Shown one piece after another: positions 7,684 through 18,123 of a stretch of DNA of 64,000 nucleotides. Source of the DNA: Actinomadura xylanilytica (GTDB lineage Bacteria; Actinomycetota; Actinomycetes; Streptosporangiales; Streptosporangiaceae). The position numbers and the translations under genes were made by a program. The notes under the pieces were generated by a model. That model was not told the DNA's origin and searched no databases. It worked only from the letters and a program-made list of their open reading frames with translations. The stretch is taken from NCBI RefSeq assembly GCF_030283145.1, contig NZ_JASNWE010000005.1:868001-932000 (forward strand), in the 5' to 3' direction. The stretch's first letter is position 1, and every line of letters begins with the position of its first letter.

Positions 7684-8379
7684 CTACCCCGGCTCGGCAT
7701 CGGTCCGCCACGCCTGGACCGGCTCGGCGTCCGTCCCCCAGTCAGGGGCGGGCTCGCCGTCCGGCACGCCCACCCGGAACACCCGCAGCTGCATCGCCAG
7801 CGCGGCGTAGTAGCCGACGAGCGTGACCAGCTCGACGACGGCGGCGCGCCCCAGCGTCGCCACCGCCTCGGTGTACACCGCGTCGCCGAGGTCGCGTTCG
7901 GCGGCGAGCTGCCGCGCCGCCTCGTGCACCACCCGCTCGCGCACATCGGCGAGCAGCGGCGCCCGGCCCTCGCGGAGCGCGGCCGTCTCGTCCGGGGTGA
8001 GGCCGGCGCGGTGGCCGATCCGCTCGTGCGCGTACCACTCGAAGTCCGACCGCAGGTGCGCGGCCACCGCCAGCGTCGCGATCTCCCGCTCCCGCTTGGT
8101 GAACGCGGTGCGGAAGCGCAGCGCGGCCCCGAGCTCCTGGAGCGGCAGCCCGACGGCGGGGCTGTAGAGCATCGCGTTGAACGGCCCGTGCAGCCGCCCC
8201 GCGCCGTCCATCATCTGGAACGGCGGGACCCGGCTCGCGCGGGGGCCACCGGTCACCGCCTCGTACACCTCGTGCTGCTCCTCACCGAGCGCGCTCGGAC
8301 GGAGCAGCGGGAGCCGCGTGCCCAGCGGATCGCGCGGAGGTCGATCGTTGACGTGCTCACCGCTCAAGGGGTCGATCAC
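7684..8379 (-). CDS. Carboxymuconolactone decarboxylase (AhpD-like) family protein
   Basis: A 231-residue all-helical protein. The core spans residues ~85-190: FTKREREIATLAVAAHLRS, then FEWYAHERIGHRAGLT and TLGRAAVVELVTLVGYYAAL, the usual family signature. The Cys-x-x-Cys of peroxidase-type AhpD is absent, so it belongs to the decarboxylase-like, redox-inactive branch. The C-terminus carries a short imperfect duplication (TDAEPVQAWRTDAEP) that looks like replication slippage. The GTG start has no obvious Shine-Dalgarno. The substrate is unknown. Confidence 0.78.
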   Translation of the reverse strand: MIDPLSGEHVNDRPPRDPLGTRLPLLRPSALGEEQHEVYEAVTGGPRASRVPPFQMMDGAGRLHGPFNAMLYSPAVGLPLQELGAALRFRTAFTKREREIATLAVAAHLRSDFEWYAHERIGHRAGLTPDETAALREGRAPLLADVRERVVHEAARQLAAERDLGDAVYTEAVATLGRAAVVELVTLVGYYAALAMQLRVFRVGVPDGEPAPDWGTDAEPVQAWRTDAEPG

Positions 8380-8460
8380 TTACCGCACGCTAGGCCGTCC
8401 GCGCGGGCGCCTCAACCCCCCGTCCGAAATGTGAAACCACTGGCACAGGTTGACGTAGCG

Positions 8461-8470
8461 GTTACGTAAC
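8461..8470. promoter_or_regulatory. Perfect 10-bp palindrome in a divergent promoter
   Basis: GTTACGTAAC lies between the divergent AhpD-like and methyltransferase genes, with a related TTGACGTA just upstream. It is a plausible operator half-site pair, but no regulator gene is adjacent. Confidence 0.3.
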
Positions 8471-8649
8471 AGGCGCACGCGACCGCGATGGACGCCCGTG
8501 ACAGGGCACGCCACGACCGCGAGGGGACGGTGCCATGCCGCACCTGCGCATCCGCGCCGGGACCGGGGACGCGCCGGACCTCCCGGCCGGCCCGCCGACG
8601 GGACCGCTCCCTGGCGCCCTGACCGGGCGTCCGGTGGAAGGATGGCCGG

Positions 8650-9432
8650 GTGACCGACATCTATGACGATCCCTGGGCCTACGAGCTGGCCTGCTCGTTC
8701 CGCGACGTGCCCGCCGAGGTCGGTGTGCTGCTCGGGTGGTGCGCGCGGCACCGCACCGGGTACGGGCCCGTCCGCACCGTGCTGGAGCTGGCCGCCGGCC
8801 CCGCCGAGCACGCCCGCGAGTTCGCCCGCCGCGGGCCGGCCGCGACCGCGCTCGACCTGCACCCGGCGATGTGCGCCTACGCGGCGCGCGCGGCGAAGGA
8901 CGCGGGCGTCGAGCTGGAGGTCGTCCAGGACGACATGACGACCTTCGCGCTCGGCCGCCGGTTCGACCTGGTGGTGACCATGCTCGACTCCACCTCGCAC
9001 CTGATGACCCTGGACGCCTTCACCGCGCATCTGGACCGCGCAGCCGCGCACCTGGCCCCGGGCGGCCTGTACATCGTGGAGATGTCCCACCCGCGCGACC
9101 GGCTGGGCGACGCCCCGAGCGTCAGCACCGACTGGACGGTCGAGCGCGGCGGCACGCACGCGACCGTCCGGTGGGGCGAGCCCTCCGACCGGCTCGACCC
9201 GGTCACGCAGATCGCCGACGACCACGTCACGATGACCGTCACCGAGGACGGCGGCGCGCCCCGGGTCATCCGCGACGTGGTCCCCTACCGGTTCTGGACG
9301 GCGACCGAGCTCGCCGCCGCCGTCCGCCTCTCCGGCGCGCTGGAGCCCGTCGGGCGGTACGGGGACTTCGCCGACATCGCGCTGGACGACCCGGCCGCCT
9401 GGCGCATGATCACCGTGTTCCGCGCCCGGTAG
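8650..9432 (+). CDS. Class I SAM-dependent methyltransferase
   Basis: A 260-residue Rossmann-type methyltransferase. Motif I is VLELAAGPAEHAREF, the acidic end of strand 2 is ALDLHP, and the post-I region is VVQDDMTTFALGRRFDLVV, with LDRAAAHLAPGGLYIVEMSH as motif III. The acceptor is not predictable. The GTG start at 8650 is preceded by GGAAGGA. It converges on glyA with a hairpin between them. Confidence 0.82.
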   Translation: MTDIYDDPWAYELACSFRDVPAEVGVLLGWCARHRTGYGPVRTVLELAAGPAEHAREFARRGPAATALDLHPAMCAYAARAAKDAGVELEVVQDDMTTFALGRRFDLVVTMLDSTSHLMTLDAFTAHLDRAAAHLAPGGLYIVEMSHPRDRLGDAPSVSTDWTVERGGTHATVRWGEPSDRLDPVTQIADDHVTMTVTEDGGAPRVIRDVVPYRFWTATELAAAVRLSGALEPVGRYGDFADIALDDPAAWRMITVFRAR

Positions 9433-9442
9433 CCGCGCCGTC

Positions 9443-9496
9443 CGGGCGGGGGTGCCGGCGTCCGGGGCACCCGCGGACGCCGCCGCGCCCCGCCCG
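9443..9496. terminator. Nested hairpin between convergent genes
   Basis: An outer stem pairs CGGGCGGGG (9443-9451) with CCCCGCCCG (9488-9496), and an inner stem pairs GGCGTCC (9457-9463) with GGACGCC (9475-9481). It lies between the methyltransferase and glyA stop codons and would serve both directions. There is no U-tract, as is usual at this GC content. Confidence 0.55.
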
Positions 9497-9501
9497 CCCG
9501 G

Positions 9502-10773
<1,272 letters not shown>

Positions 10774-10779
10774 GACAGC

Positions 10780-10813
10780 CTCCGCGCTTCACGCCAGGGG
10801 CGCGAACGCGGAG
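10780..10813 (-). promoter_or_regulatory. Shine-Dalgarno-sequestering hairpin of glyA
   Basis: CTCCGCG (10780-10786, complement of the glyA Shine-Dalgarno) and CGCGGAG (10807-10813) form a perfect 7-bp stem directly before the start codon. It lies downstream of the ZTP aptamer and is the likely expression platform, acting on translation. Confidence 0.55.
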
Positions 10814-10847
10814 CCCGGACGCGGGTCGCGGGCACCCCCGGCTGAGG

Positions 10848-10934
10848 GTCCCGTACACCCAGGCGCGCGGTGTGCGGACTGCTTCGCTCCCCGGTGGTCG
10901 TGTCCACCTTGACTGCGCCAGTCGCGTCCGGCCA
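10848..10934 (-). ncRNA. ZTP (pfl) riboswitch upstream of glyA
   Basis: Read on the minus strand, the leader contains the conserved ZTP-aptamer blocks in order: CGACUGGCG, then GGUGGAC followed by ACCACCGGGGAGCG, and CGCGCGCCUGGGU at the 3' side. These match the two halves of the pfl motif that senses ZTP/ZMP when 10-formyl-THF is low, and glyA is a classic target. The ends are approximate, judged by eye. Confidence 0.85.
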
Positions 10935-10965
10935 GCATAACCGGCCCGGCGGCTCGGCGCCCGGG

Positions 10966-11589
10966 TCAGCACGGCACGGCGCGGCCGATGACCCGGGGCG
11001 CCACCACCGACAGCAGCGCCGTCGCCGGGAACACCAGCCTCCTGCGGGACTCCACCCGGTAGCCCGCGCGCTCCAGCGTGGCAAGGGTGTCGCGGTTGCA
11101 GTGGCAGCCGCCGTTCAGCCGGGGCCACACCCGGTCGACCAGGTCCTGGCGGCGCCCGTACCCGCCGTCGGCGCGGACGTGCTCGTAGAAGCGCAGCTCG
11201 CCGCCGGGCCGCAGGACGCGGCGGAACTCGGCGAGCGCCGCGTCCGGGTCGGACACCGAGCAGAGCACGCCGGAGACGACGACCGCGTCGGCCGAGGCGT
11301 CGGCGGCGGGGACGTGCTCGGCGGTGCCGTCGGTCACCCGGATGACGTCGCCGGCCTCCCGCGCCGCCGCCGTGCCGGCGCGCCCGCGCAGGAACGGCTG
11401 GGGCTCGACGGCGACGACCTCGCGGACCTGGGGCGGGTAGTGCCGGAAGTTCAGGCCGTTCCCGGCCCCCACCTCCACCACCCGGCCGGTCAGTCCCGCG
11501 AGCAGCTCGCGGCGCAGCGCCGCCTGCCCGCGCTTCTCGGCTCGGCCGGCGGCCAGATCGAAGAAACGGGCGAAGAGTGTGTTGGCCAT
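10966..11589 (-). CDS. SAM-dependent methyltransferase (UbiE/Methyltransf_11 type)
   Basis: A 207-residue class I methyltransferase. Motif I is VVEVGAGNGLNFRHY, with VAVEPQ as motif II and ADAVVVSGVLCSVSDPDAALAEFRRVLRPGGELRFYEH as motifs post-I to III. The ending GGCHCNRDTLATLERAGYRVE is common in actinobacterial small-molecule methyltransferases. The ATG at 11589 is preferred over longer frames, whose extra residues are Pro/Gly/Arg-rich. The substrate is unknown. Confidence 0.8.
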   Translation of the reverse strand: MANTLFARFFDLAAGRAEKRGQAALRRELLAGLTGRVVEVGAGNGLNFRHYPPQVREVVAVEPQPFLRGRAGTAAAREAGDVIRVTDGTAEHVPAADASADAVVVSGVLCSVSDPDAALAEFRRVLRPGGELRFYEHVRADGGYGRRQDLVDRVWPRLNGGCHCNRDTLATLERAGYRVESRRRLVFPATALLSVVAPRVIGRAVPC

Positions 11590-11645
11590 TCCCTGATCAT
11601 CGGCGATCGGAGGCGGGAACGGAACCGGCCCCCGGCAGCGAGGCG

Positions 11646-11675
11646 GCCCGCCGCCTCCACACGGAGGCGACGGGC
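11646..11675 (-). terminator. Stem-loop downstream of rbpA
   Basis: GCCCGCCGCCTCC (11646-11658) and GGAGGCGACGGGC (11663-11675) pair with one mismatch around an ACAC loop. It lies ~135 bp past the rbpA stop and before the next minus-strand gene, so it is a plausible terminator. Confidence 0.5.
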
Positions 11676-11809
11676 CGGACGGGAGGGGCGGGCCGGACGG
11701 ACCGGCCGGCGGGGCGAACCGCCTGGCAGGCGGCCCGGCGCGCGGGCCTGAGGACCGGCGCACGGTCCCGGAGGCGCACCGGGCGCACGTCCCGGCGGGC
11801 GGACGGAGA

Positions 11810-12184
11810 TCAGCTCCGGCCGGCGGCCTCCAGAGCCCTCTTGACCGCGGCGCGCTTGTCGCGGAGCTTGGCGAGGGCCTCCTCCAGGATGGCCTCGCCG
11901 TCCTCGTCGCTGCGCCGCTCCTTCACGTACGCCAGGTGCGTCTTGTAGGGCTCGGTCTTCGGCGGGGCCGGAGGGTTCTCCGAGTCCTGGCCGGCGGGGA
12001 ACCCGCAGCGCGGGCAATCCCACGTCTCAGGAACCGCGACGTCGGTCGCGAAGCTGGGACGGGTCTCGTGCCGGTTGGCGCAGTAGAAGGTGACCCAGAC
12101 CCGGGGCGCCGCGTCCCCGCGCTCGGCCTCCCCCATCGGACCGGCCCCGACACGGCTGCCCCGAATCGCGTTGCCACTACCCAC
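11810..12184 (-). CDS. rbpA: RNA polymerase-binding protein RbpA
   Basis: A 124-residue actinobacterial transcription factor that binds the primary sigma factor and the polymerase to stabilise the open complex. The opening GSGNAIRGSRVGAGPMGEAERG is diagnostic for the Streptomyces-type RbpA. A zinc-binding-like core follows, with CANRHETRPSF and CPRCGFPAGQD, and the sigma-interacting end has THLAYVKERRSDEDGEAIL. The start is GTG at 12184. It follows secG on the same strand after ~90 bp. Confidence 0.93.
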   Translation of the reverse strand: MGSGNAIRGSRVGAGPMGEAERGDAAPRVWVTFYCANRHETRPSFATDVAVPETWDCPRCGFPAGQDSENPPAPPKTEPYKTHLAYVKERRSDEDGEAILEEALAKLRDKRAAVKRALEAAGRS

Positions 12185-12275
12185 GGACTACTCCTCGTTA
12201 AGTGTGCCGCCGCCGTCTCCACCTGTGCGGTCGGCGCGGCGATCGTACGTATCTGCGGGCCGGGCCCGCCGGCGC

Positions 12276-12506
12276 CTAGCTCTTGAACAGCAGGCCGAGC
12301 ACGATGATCGAGGCGAACCAGATCACACCGGTGCCGACCGTCAGGCGGTCCAGGTTGCGCTCCACCACCGACGAGCCGCCCAGGGACGACGAGATGCCGC
12401 CGCCGAACATGTCCGACAGGCCCCCACCCTTGCCCTTGTGCATCAGGACGAGGACCACCATCAGCAGGCTCGTGACGATGAGCACGATGGACGTTGCGAT
12501 GATCAC
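12276..12506 (-). CDS. secG: Preprotein translocase subunit SecG
   Basis: A 76-residue membrane protein with two helices (ATSIVLIVTSLLMVVLVLMH and VIWFASIIVLGLLF) joined by the conserved loop KGKGGGLSDMFGGG. It is the small stimulating subunit of the SecYEG channel. The GTG start is at 12506. It lies 164 bp downstream of tpiA on the same strand, the usual actinobacterial arrangement. Confidence 0.95.
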   Translation of the reverse strand: MIIATSIVLIVTSLLMVVLVLMHKGKGGGLSDMFGGGISSSLGGSSVVERNLDRLTVGTGVIWFASIIVLGLLFKS

Positions 12507-12670
12507 AGTTCAGCGCCTTCTCTGGGCCGTCCCCCGCGGTCGGCGGGGTTGGACATGGTCACGGTCGGAGGATCGAGCCGGGCGTTTACCCGTCAGGTAC
12601 GAAGGGTACGACGAACTCCCCGCTGGTTCGGCATGAACCCCCCGGTCGCCACCGAATTGATCAGTTTTGA

Positions 12671-13465
12671 TCAGACCGGCAGGTCTCGGTACCGGCAGAT
12701 CTTGACGAACTCGCCCGGGTCCAGGCTGGCACCTCCGACCAACGTGCCGTCCACGTCGGCCTGGGCCATGATCCCGGCGATGTTGCCGCCCTTCACCGAC
12801 CCGCCGTACAGGATACGCACCTCGTCGGCCACTCCGCCGTCGTAGAGCTCGGCGAGCCGGGTCCGGATCGCCGCGCAGACCTCCTGCGCGTCCTGCGGGG
12901 TCGCCACCTCGCCGGTGCCGATCGCCCAGACCGGCTCGTAGGCGATCACGGTCCGGCGGGCCTGGGCCGCGGTGATCTTCTCCAGCCCGCCGTCGATCTG
13001 GGCCAGGCAGTGCGCGACCTGGCCGCCCGCCTTGCGGACCTCAAGGCCCTCGCCCACGCACAGGATCGGGGTGATGTCGGCGCCGAGCGCGGCCCGCGCC
13101 TTGGCGTTGACGGTCGCGTCGTCCTCGGCGTGGTACTGCCGGCGCTCGGAGTGCCCGACGGTGACGTAGGAGCAGCCGAGCTTGGCCAGCATCGCCGCGG
13201 AGATCTCGCCGGTGTAGGCGCCGGAGGCGTGCTGGGAGACGTCCTGGGCGCCGTAGCCGATCGCGAGCCGGTCGGCGTCGATCAGCGTCTGCACCGACCG
13301 GATCGCGGTGAACGGCGGCAGCACCACGGCGTCGACGGCGTCGTAGTCGGCCTCCTTGAGGGCGAAGGCCATCTTCTGGACCAGCGCGATCGCCTCGAGG
13401 TGGTTGTTGTTCATCTTCCAGTTCCCGGCCATCAGCGGCTTGCGGGAAGGGGTGGTCTGGGCCAT
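12671..13465 (-). CDS. tpiA: Triosephosphate isomerase
   Basis: Interconverts dihydroxyacetone phosphate and glyceraldehyde 3-phosphate in glycolysis. The 264 residues contain the N-terminal catalytic Lys in GNWKMN, the catalytic His in VGHSERRQ and the catalytic Glu in AYEPVWAIGTG, followed by the phosphate loop LYGGSVKGGN. It begins 3 bp after pgk, so the two are translationally linked in the gap-pgk-tpiA-secG operon. Confidence 0.97.
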   Translation of the reverse strand: MAQTTPSRKPLMAGNWKMNNNHLEAIALVQKMAFALKEADYDAVDAVVLPPFTAIRSVQTLIDADRLAIGYGAQDVSQHASGAYTGEISAAMLAKLGCSYVTVGHSERRQYHAEDDATVNAKARAALGADITPILCVGEGLEVRKAGGQVAHCLAQIDGGLEKITAAQARRTVIAYEPVWAIGTGEVATPQDAQEVCAAIRTRLAELYDGGVADEVRILYGGSVKGGNIAGIMAQADVDGTLVGGASLDPGEFVKICRYRDLPV

Positions 13466-13468
13466 GCG

Positions 13469-14656
13469 TCAGTCCTCCAGAGCCTTGAGGCCGGGCAGCG
13501 TCCTGCCCTCGAGGTACTCGAGGCTGGCACCGCCGCCGGTGGAGATGTGGGAGAAGGCGGCCTCGTCGAAGCCGAGCTGCCGGACCGCCGCGGCGGAGTC
13601 GCCGCCGCCGACCACGGTGAACGCGCCGGAGTCGACCAGGCCCTGCGCGACGGCGCGGGTGCCGTGCGCGTACGGTTCCATCTCGAAGACGCCCATCGGG
13701 CCGTTCCAGAAGACCGTGCGGGCGCCCGCAAGCCGGGAGGCGAACAGCTCGCCCGACTCCGGGCCGATGTCGAGGCCGAGCCGTCCGGCCGGGATCGCGT
13801 CGGCGGCCACCACGTCGTGCTCGGCGTCCGCGGCGAAGGCGGTGGCGGCCACGATGTCGACCGGCAGCACGAACTCCACGCCCGCCTCCTCGGCGCGGCG
13901 CAGGTAGTCGCGGACGGTGCCGAGCTGGTCCTCCTCGAGCAGCGACCCGCCGACCTCGTGGCCCTGGGCCTTGAGGAAGGTGAAGACCATGCCGCCGCCG
14001 ATCAGGATCCGGTCGGCCTTGCCCAGCAGGTTGTCGATCACACCGAGCTTGTCGGAGACCTTGGAGCCGCCGAGCACGACCGCGTAAGGCCGCTCGACGT
14101 CCTCGGTGAGCCTGCGCAGCACCGCGACCTCGGCGGCGATGAGCCCGCCGGCCGCGTGCGGGAGGCGGGCGGGGACGTCGTAGACGCTGGCGTGCTCGCG
14201 GTGCACGGCGCCGAACCCGTCGCCGACGTAGACCTCGGCGAGGCCGGCGAGCCGGTCGGCGAACGCGCCGCGCTCGGCGTCGTCCTTGCTGGTCTCACCG
14301 GGTTCGAAGCGCAGGTTCTCCAGCAGCGCGACGCCGCCGTCCGCCAGGCCCCCGGCGGTGGCGTGGGCGGACTCGCCGACCACGTCGGCGGCGAACGTCA
14401 CGCCGGTGCCGAGCAGCTCGCCGAGCCGGGCGGCGATCGGGGCGAGAGACAGCTCAGGCCTGACCGTCCCCTCGGGGCGGCCGAGGTGGGCGCAGACGAT
14501 GACCTTGGCGCCCCTGCCCCGCAGCGCCTCGATGGTGGGCACCGCGGCCCGGATCCGCCCGTCGTCGGTGATCCGGCCGTCCTGGAGGGGGACGTTCAGA
14601 TCGGCGCGGACGAGCACCCGCCTGCCCCTGACGTCGAGATCGTCGATGGTGCGCAT
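13469..14656 (-). CDS. pgk: Phosphoglycerate kinase
   Basis: Transfers phosphate from 1,3-bisphosphoglycerate to ADP. The 395 residues starting at ATG 14656 (MRTIDDLDVRGRRVLVRADLNVPL) fit the family; a GTG at 14683 would add nine residues without a better ribosome site. Conserved elements are LSLAPIAARL, VLGGSKVSDK, the hinge GGGMVFTFL and the nucleotide loop GGGDSAAAV. It is the second gene of the gap-pgk-tpiA operon, 73 bp after gap. Confidence 0.96.
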   Translation of the reverse strand: MRTIDDLDVRGRRVLVRADLNVPLQDGRITDDGRIRAAVPTIEALRGRGAKVIVCAHLGRPEGTVRPELSLAPIAARLGELLGTGVTFAADVVGESAHATAGGLADGGVALLENLRFEPGETSKDDAERGAFADRLAGLAEVYVGDGFGAVHREHASVYDVPARLPHAAGGLIAAEVAVLRRLTEDVERPYAVVLGGSKVSDKLGVIDNLLGKADRILIGGGMVFTFLKAQGHEVGGSLLEEDQLGTVRDYLRRAEEAGVEFVLPVDIVAATAFAADAEHDVVAADAIPAGRLGLDIGPESGELFASRLAGARTVFWNGPMGVFEMEPYAHGTRAVAQGLVDSGAFTVVGGGDSAAAVRQLGFDEAAFSHISTGGGASLEYLEGRTLPGLKALED

Positions 14657-14729
14657 CGAAATGCGAAGTCCTTCCGGATGCACGGCCGCCGTGGCCGCAC
14701 GGGTCGCGCGGCCACGGCGGAGGGGCGGG

Positions 14730-15734
<1,005 letters not shown>

Positions 15735-15844
15735 GGAACGGCTCTCCTCATACGTCGTCGTCCCGCCCGGTCGTTGCCGGGCCGCTGACTGCCTGGTCCG
15801 GAGGTCTCCCCCCCACGTCCGACCCTATCTAATGCGGGCCCTGC

Positions 15845-15868
15845 ATCCCGACACCACTGGTGTGGGAT
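15845..15868. promoter_or_regulatory. Long inverted repeat in the gap/15956 divergent promoter
   Basis: ACACCA-C-TGGTGT (15851-15863) is a perfect dyad, and flanking ATCCC (15845-15849) and GGGAT (15864-15868) extend it with one bulged G. It sits ~110 bp before gap and ~90 bp before the divergent gene, where an operator would be expected. It could also form a leader hairpin. The regulator is unknown. Confidence 0.5.
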
Positions 15869-15955
15869 ATCCGGGTGAACCCGTCTCCCTCGGATGAGAG
15901 AGGCGGGCCGCGGCGGGCAGGCCCGGCCGGTCGCGGCGGCGGCCGGCCGATCAGT

Positions 15956-16828
15956 ATGATCGCGTCCATGCGCCGCGGGTGGTTTGTCCTGATCTTGAGC
16001 GGATTGCTGCTCGGCTGCCCGCCCGTCGCGGCCCGTGCCGCCCCCGGGCCCTCCTCCGGAGCCACCCCCGGCGGCGCTTCCGGGTCCGGCTCCACGGCCG
16101 GCTCCAAGCCCGGTGCCGGCGCCGCCCCCGCGGCCCGCGCCGAGCATTTGGCCGCGCTGCTGCGCCGCGATCCGGTCTACGTCACCGACCACGCGCCGCG
16201 CGCCCTGGCCGAGGACGCCGCGGCGCGGATCAAGGCGTCGGTCCGGCGGCTCGGGGTGCCCGTGTTCGTGGTCGTGACGCCGACGCTGTTCACCACCGAG
16301 CAGGACGCGGGCGACCTCCTGCCGCTGCTGCGCGACCACCTGAACCGCGACGGGGTCTACGTGGTGGTCGACCCGAAGGGCGGCGACGGCGCGGCGCGGC
16401 AGTACGGCGGCGGCCGGTCGCTCCCCGTCGAGGACGCCTGGTCGGCGACGATGAACGAGATGGCCTACGACGCGGGCGCCGTCGCGGTGGTCGGGCGGCT
16501 CGTCGACATCACCCTGTCGGGCCATGCCCGCGAGCGGCGCGAGCGGATGGGCCCGCGCCCCAAGTCCAAGGTCCGGATCCGGCTGGACGAGCACGACCGG
16601 TCGGAGCGGCGGGCGGCGCGGAAGGAACACGGCGCGCTCGCGGCCGGGGCCGCGATCACCGGCGTCCCGCTGCTCGGCTCGCTGCTGTGGGGGCGCAGGC
16701 GGCGGCATCTGCGCGCGGAACGCGCCAGGCTCGCCGACCGCGCGAGGGCCGCCCGGCTCGCGGAGCGGAAGGCCGTCGCCAGGCCCGGCCCGGCGGCACG
16801 GCGGAAGAACCGGAAGAAGCGACGATGA
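15956..16828 (+). CDS. Uncharacterised exported or membrane protein, paralogue 1 of 3
   Basis: A ~290-residue protein. The N-terminal signal MRRGWFVLILSGLLLGC could be a lipoprotein signal (LLGC) or be cut later at ARA. A Gly/Ser/Pro/Ala linker follows, then the family domain, recognisable from LLRRDPVYVTDHAPRAL and RRLGVPVFVVVTPTL. A second membrane segment is AAGAAITGVPLLGSLLWG, and the tail is extremely basic (AARRKNRKKRR). It lacks the C-terminal Cys module of its two neighbours. Starts at ATG 15956 or 15968 are both possible. Its stop overlaps the next start (ATGA). Function unknown. Confidence 0.72.
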   Translation: MIASMRRGWFVLILSGLLLGCPPVAARAAPGPSSGATPGGASGSGSTAGSKPGAGAAPAARAEHLAALLRRDPVYVTDHAPRALAEDAAARIKASVRRLGVPVFVVVTPTLFTTEQDAGDLLPLLRDHLNRDGVYVVVDPKGGDGAARQYGGGRSLPVEDAWSATMNEMAYDAGAVAVVGRLVDITLSGHARERRERMGPRPKSKVRIRLDEHDRSERRAARKEHGALAAGAAITGVPLLGSLLWGRRRRHLRAERARLADRARAARLAERKAVARPGPAARRKNRKKRR

Positions 16829-18123
16829 GCCTGGTCCCGGCATCCCTCCGCGCGCTGTGCGCCCCGGCCCTCGCGGCCGCCGTCCTGGCCCCGGCGGCCC
16901 CGGCCGTCGCGAGCCCGGCACGGGACCCCATCCCCGCCTACGCCACCCGGAGGCTGGAACGGGTCGCGGGCGCGCTCGCCAAGGACCCTCTGTTCGTCGA
17001 TCCGGACATGGCCGCCGCGCTGGACCGGGCCGACCGCGCCCGCGTCCGGGCGGCCATCGGCGCGGCGGCGCGGCAGATCGGCACGCCGGTGTTCGTCGTG
17101 GTGATCCCGAACCCGGCCGAGTCCGAGTCGGAGGGCCACGACGGGGCGTTCCTCAGCCTCCTGCACGACCGGACGCACCGCGACGGCCTCTATCTGATGG
17201 CCAATTCGCACGCCTGGTTCAACGCCGTGGGGTACGGCGTGCCCCGCGAGGTCTCCTCCTACGAGGAGGGCGAGGCCAAGCGCGATTCCAAGCACCCGTT
17301 CAACGGTCTCGCCGGGCGGCTGGTCGCGCGGCTCGACCTCTACCGGAACCGGCCCGCCACGACCCCGCGCGAGCCCTACGCGCCGTCGCGCCCGGACGCG
17401 TTCGGGGAGGAGAACCGGTGGGAGCCCGCAGAGGCCGAGATCACGGGTCCGCTGCTGACCGGGCTGCTGCTGGCCGGGCCGTTCGGGGCGCTGGCCCTCT
17501 ACGGTCTGGGGGCGGGCGGCCTCTTCCTGTGGCGCCGGCGCGGCACGCGCGGCCCGGTGAGCCTGGACAAGAACGCGACGCCGGTCGAGTCGCACCCGGG
17601 CGCCCCGGCCCGGCCGAGCGTGAAGTGGCTGGTCCGTACAGGGGCCAAGGAGCTCGAGCGGCTGCGCCTCATGCTCTCCGAGGCCGGGGATCCACCCGGC
17701 CGGGGATTCGCCGTCACCGCCTACGACGCCGCGAAGATCCTCTACGACGACGCGGCGGCGGACCCGGACCGGGCGCTCGACCTCGTCGGCGCGATCGTGC
17801 TGGCCCGGCAGGGGCTCGGGGCCATCGCCCAGAAGACCGCGAGCCCGCCGCCGCCCTGCTTCGTGAACCCCCTGCACGGCCCGTCCGCCCACCGCAGGCA
17901 GGTCCGGCTGGACGGCGAGACGGGGCCGGGCCGGCGCCGTCCGCTGTGCGCCGCCTGCAACGCCAGGCCGGTGGCGGCGCTCGCCCGGCAGGTCCTCGAG
18001 GTGTCCGGCCCGGACGGACCGCGCCCGCATCATGCGGTGCCCGGGGTGTGGCAGGACACCGCGTTCGGCGCCGACGGCAATGACCTGGTCCCCCGCGTAC
18101 TGGAGTATCTCGGTGTCGAGTGA
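16825..18123 (+). CDS. Uncharacterised exported membrane protein, paralogue 2 of 3
   Basis: A 432-residue protein. It has an Ala-rich signal peptide (residues ~5-30, ending near AVASPA), then the family domain LAKDPLFVDPDMAAAL and RQIGTPVFVVVIPNP. A strong membrane helix near residue ~215 (GPLLTGLLLAGPFGALALYGLGAGGLFLW) is followed by RRR, so the C-terminal half should be cytoplasmic. That half ends with CFVNPLHG and a C-x-x-C pair in LCAACNARPV, a possible small metal site. It overlaps paralogue 1 by 4 nt and paralogue 3 by 11 nt. Function unknown. Confidence 0.78.
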   Translation: MSLVPASLRALCAPALAAAVLAPAAPAVASPARDPIPAYATRRLERVAGALAKDPLFVDPDMAAALDRADRARVRAAIGAAARQIGTPVFVVVIPNPAESESEGHDGAFLSLLHDRTHRDGLYLMANSHAWFNAVGYGVPREVSSYEEGEAKRDSKHPFNGLAGRLVARLDLYRNRPATTPREPYAPSRPDAFGEENRWEPAEAEITGPLLTGLLLAGPFGALALYGLGAGGLFLWRRRGTRGPVSLDKNATPVESHPGAPARPSVKWLVRTGAKELERLRLMLSEAGDPPGRGFAVTAYDAAKILYDDAAADPDRALDLVGAIVLARQGLGAIAQKTASPPPPCFVNPLHGPSAHRRQVRLDGETGPGRRRPLCAACNARPVAALARQVLEVSGPDGPRPHHAVPGVWQDTAFGADGNDLVPRVLEYLGVE

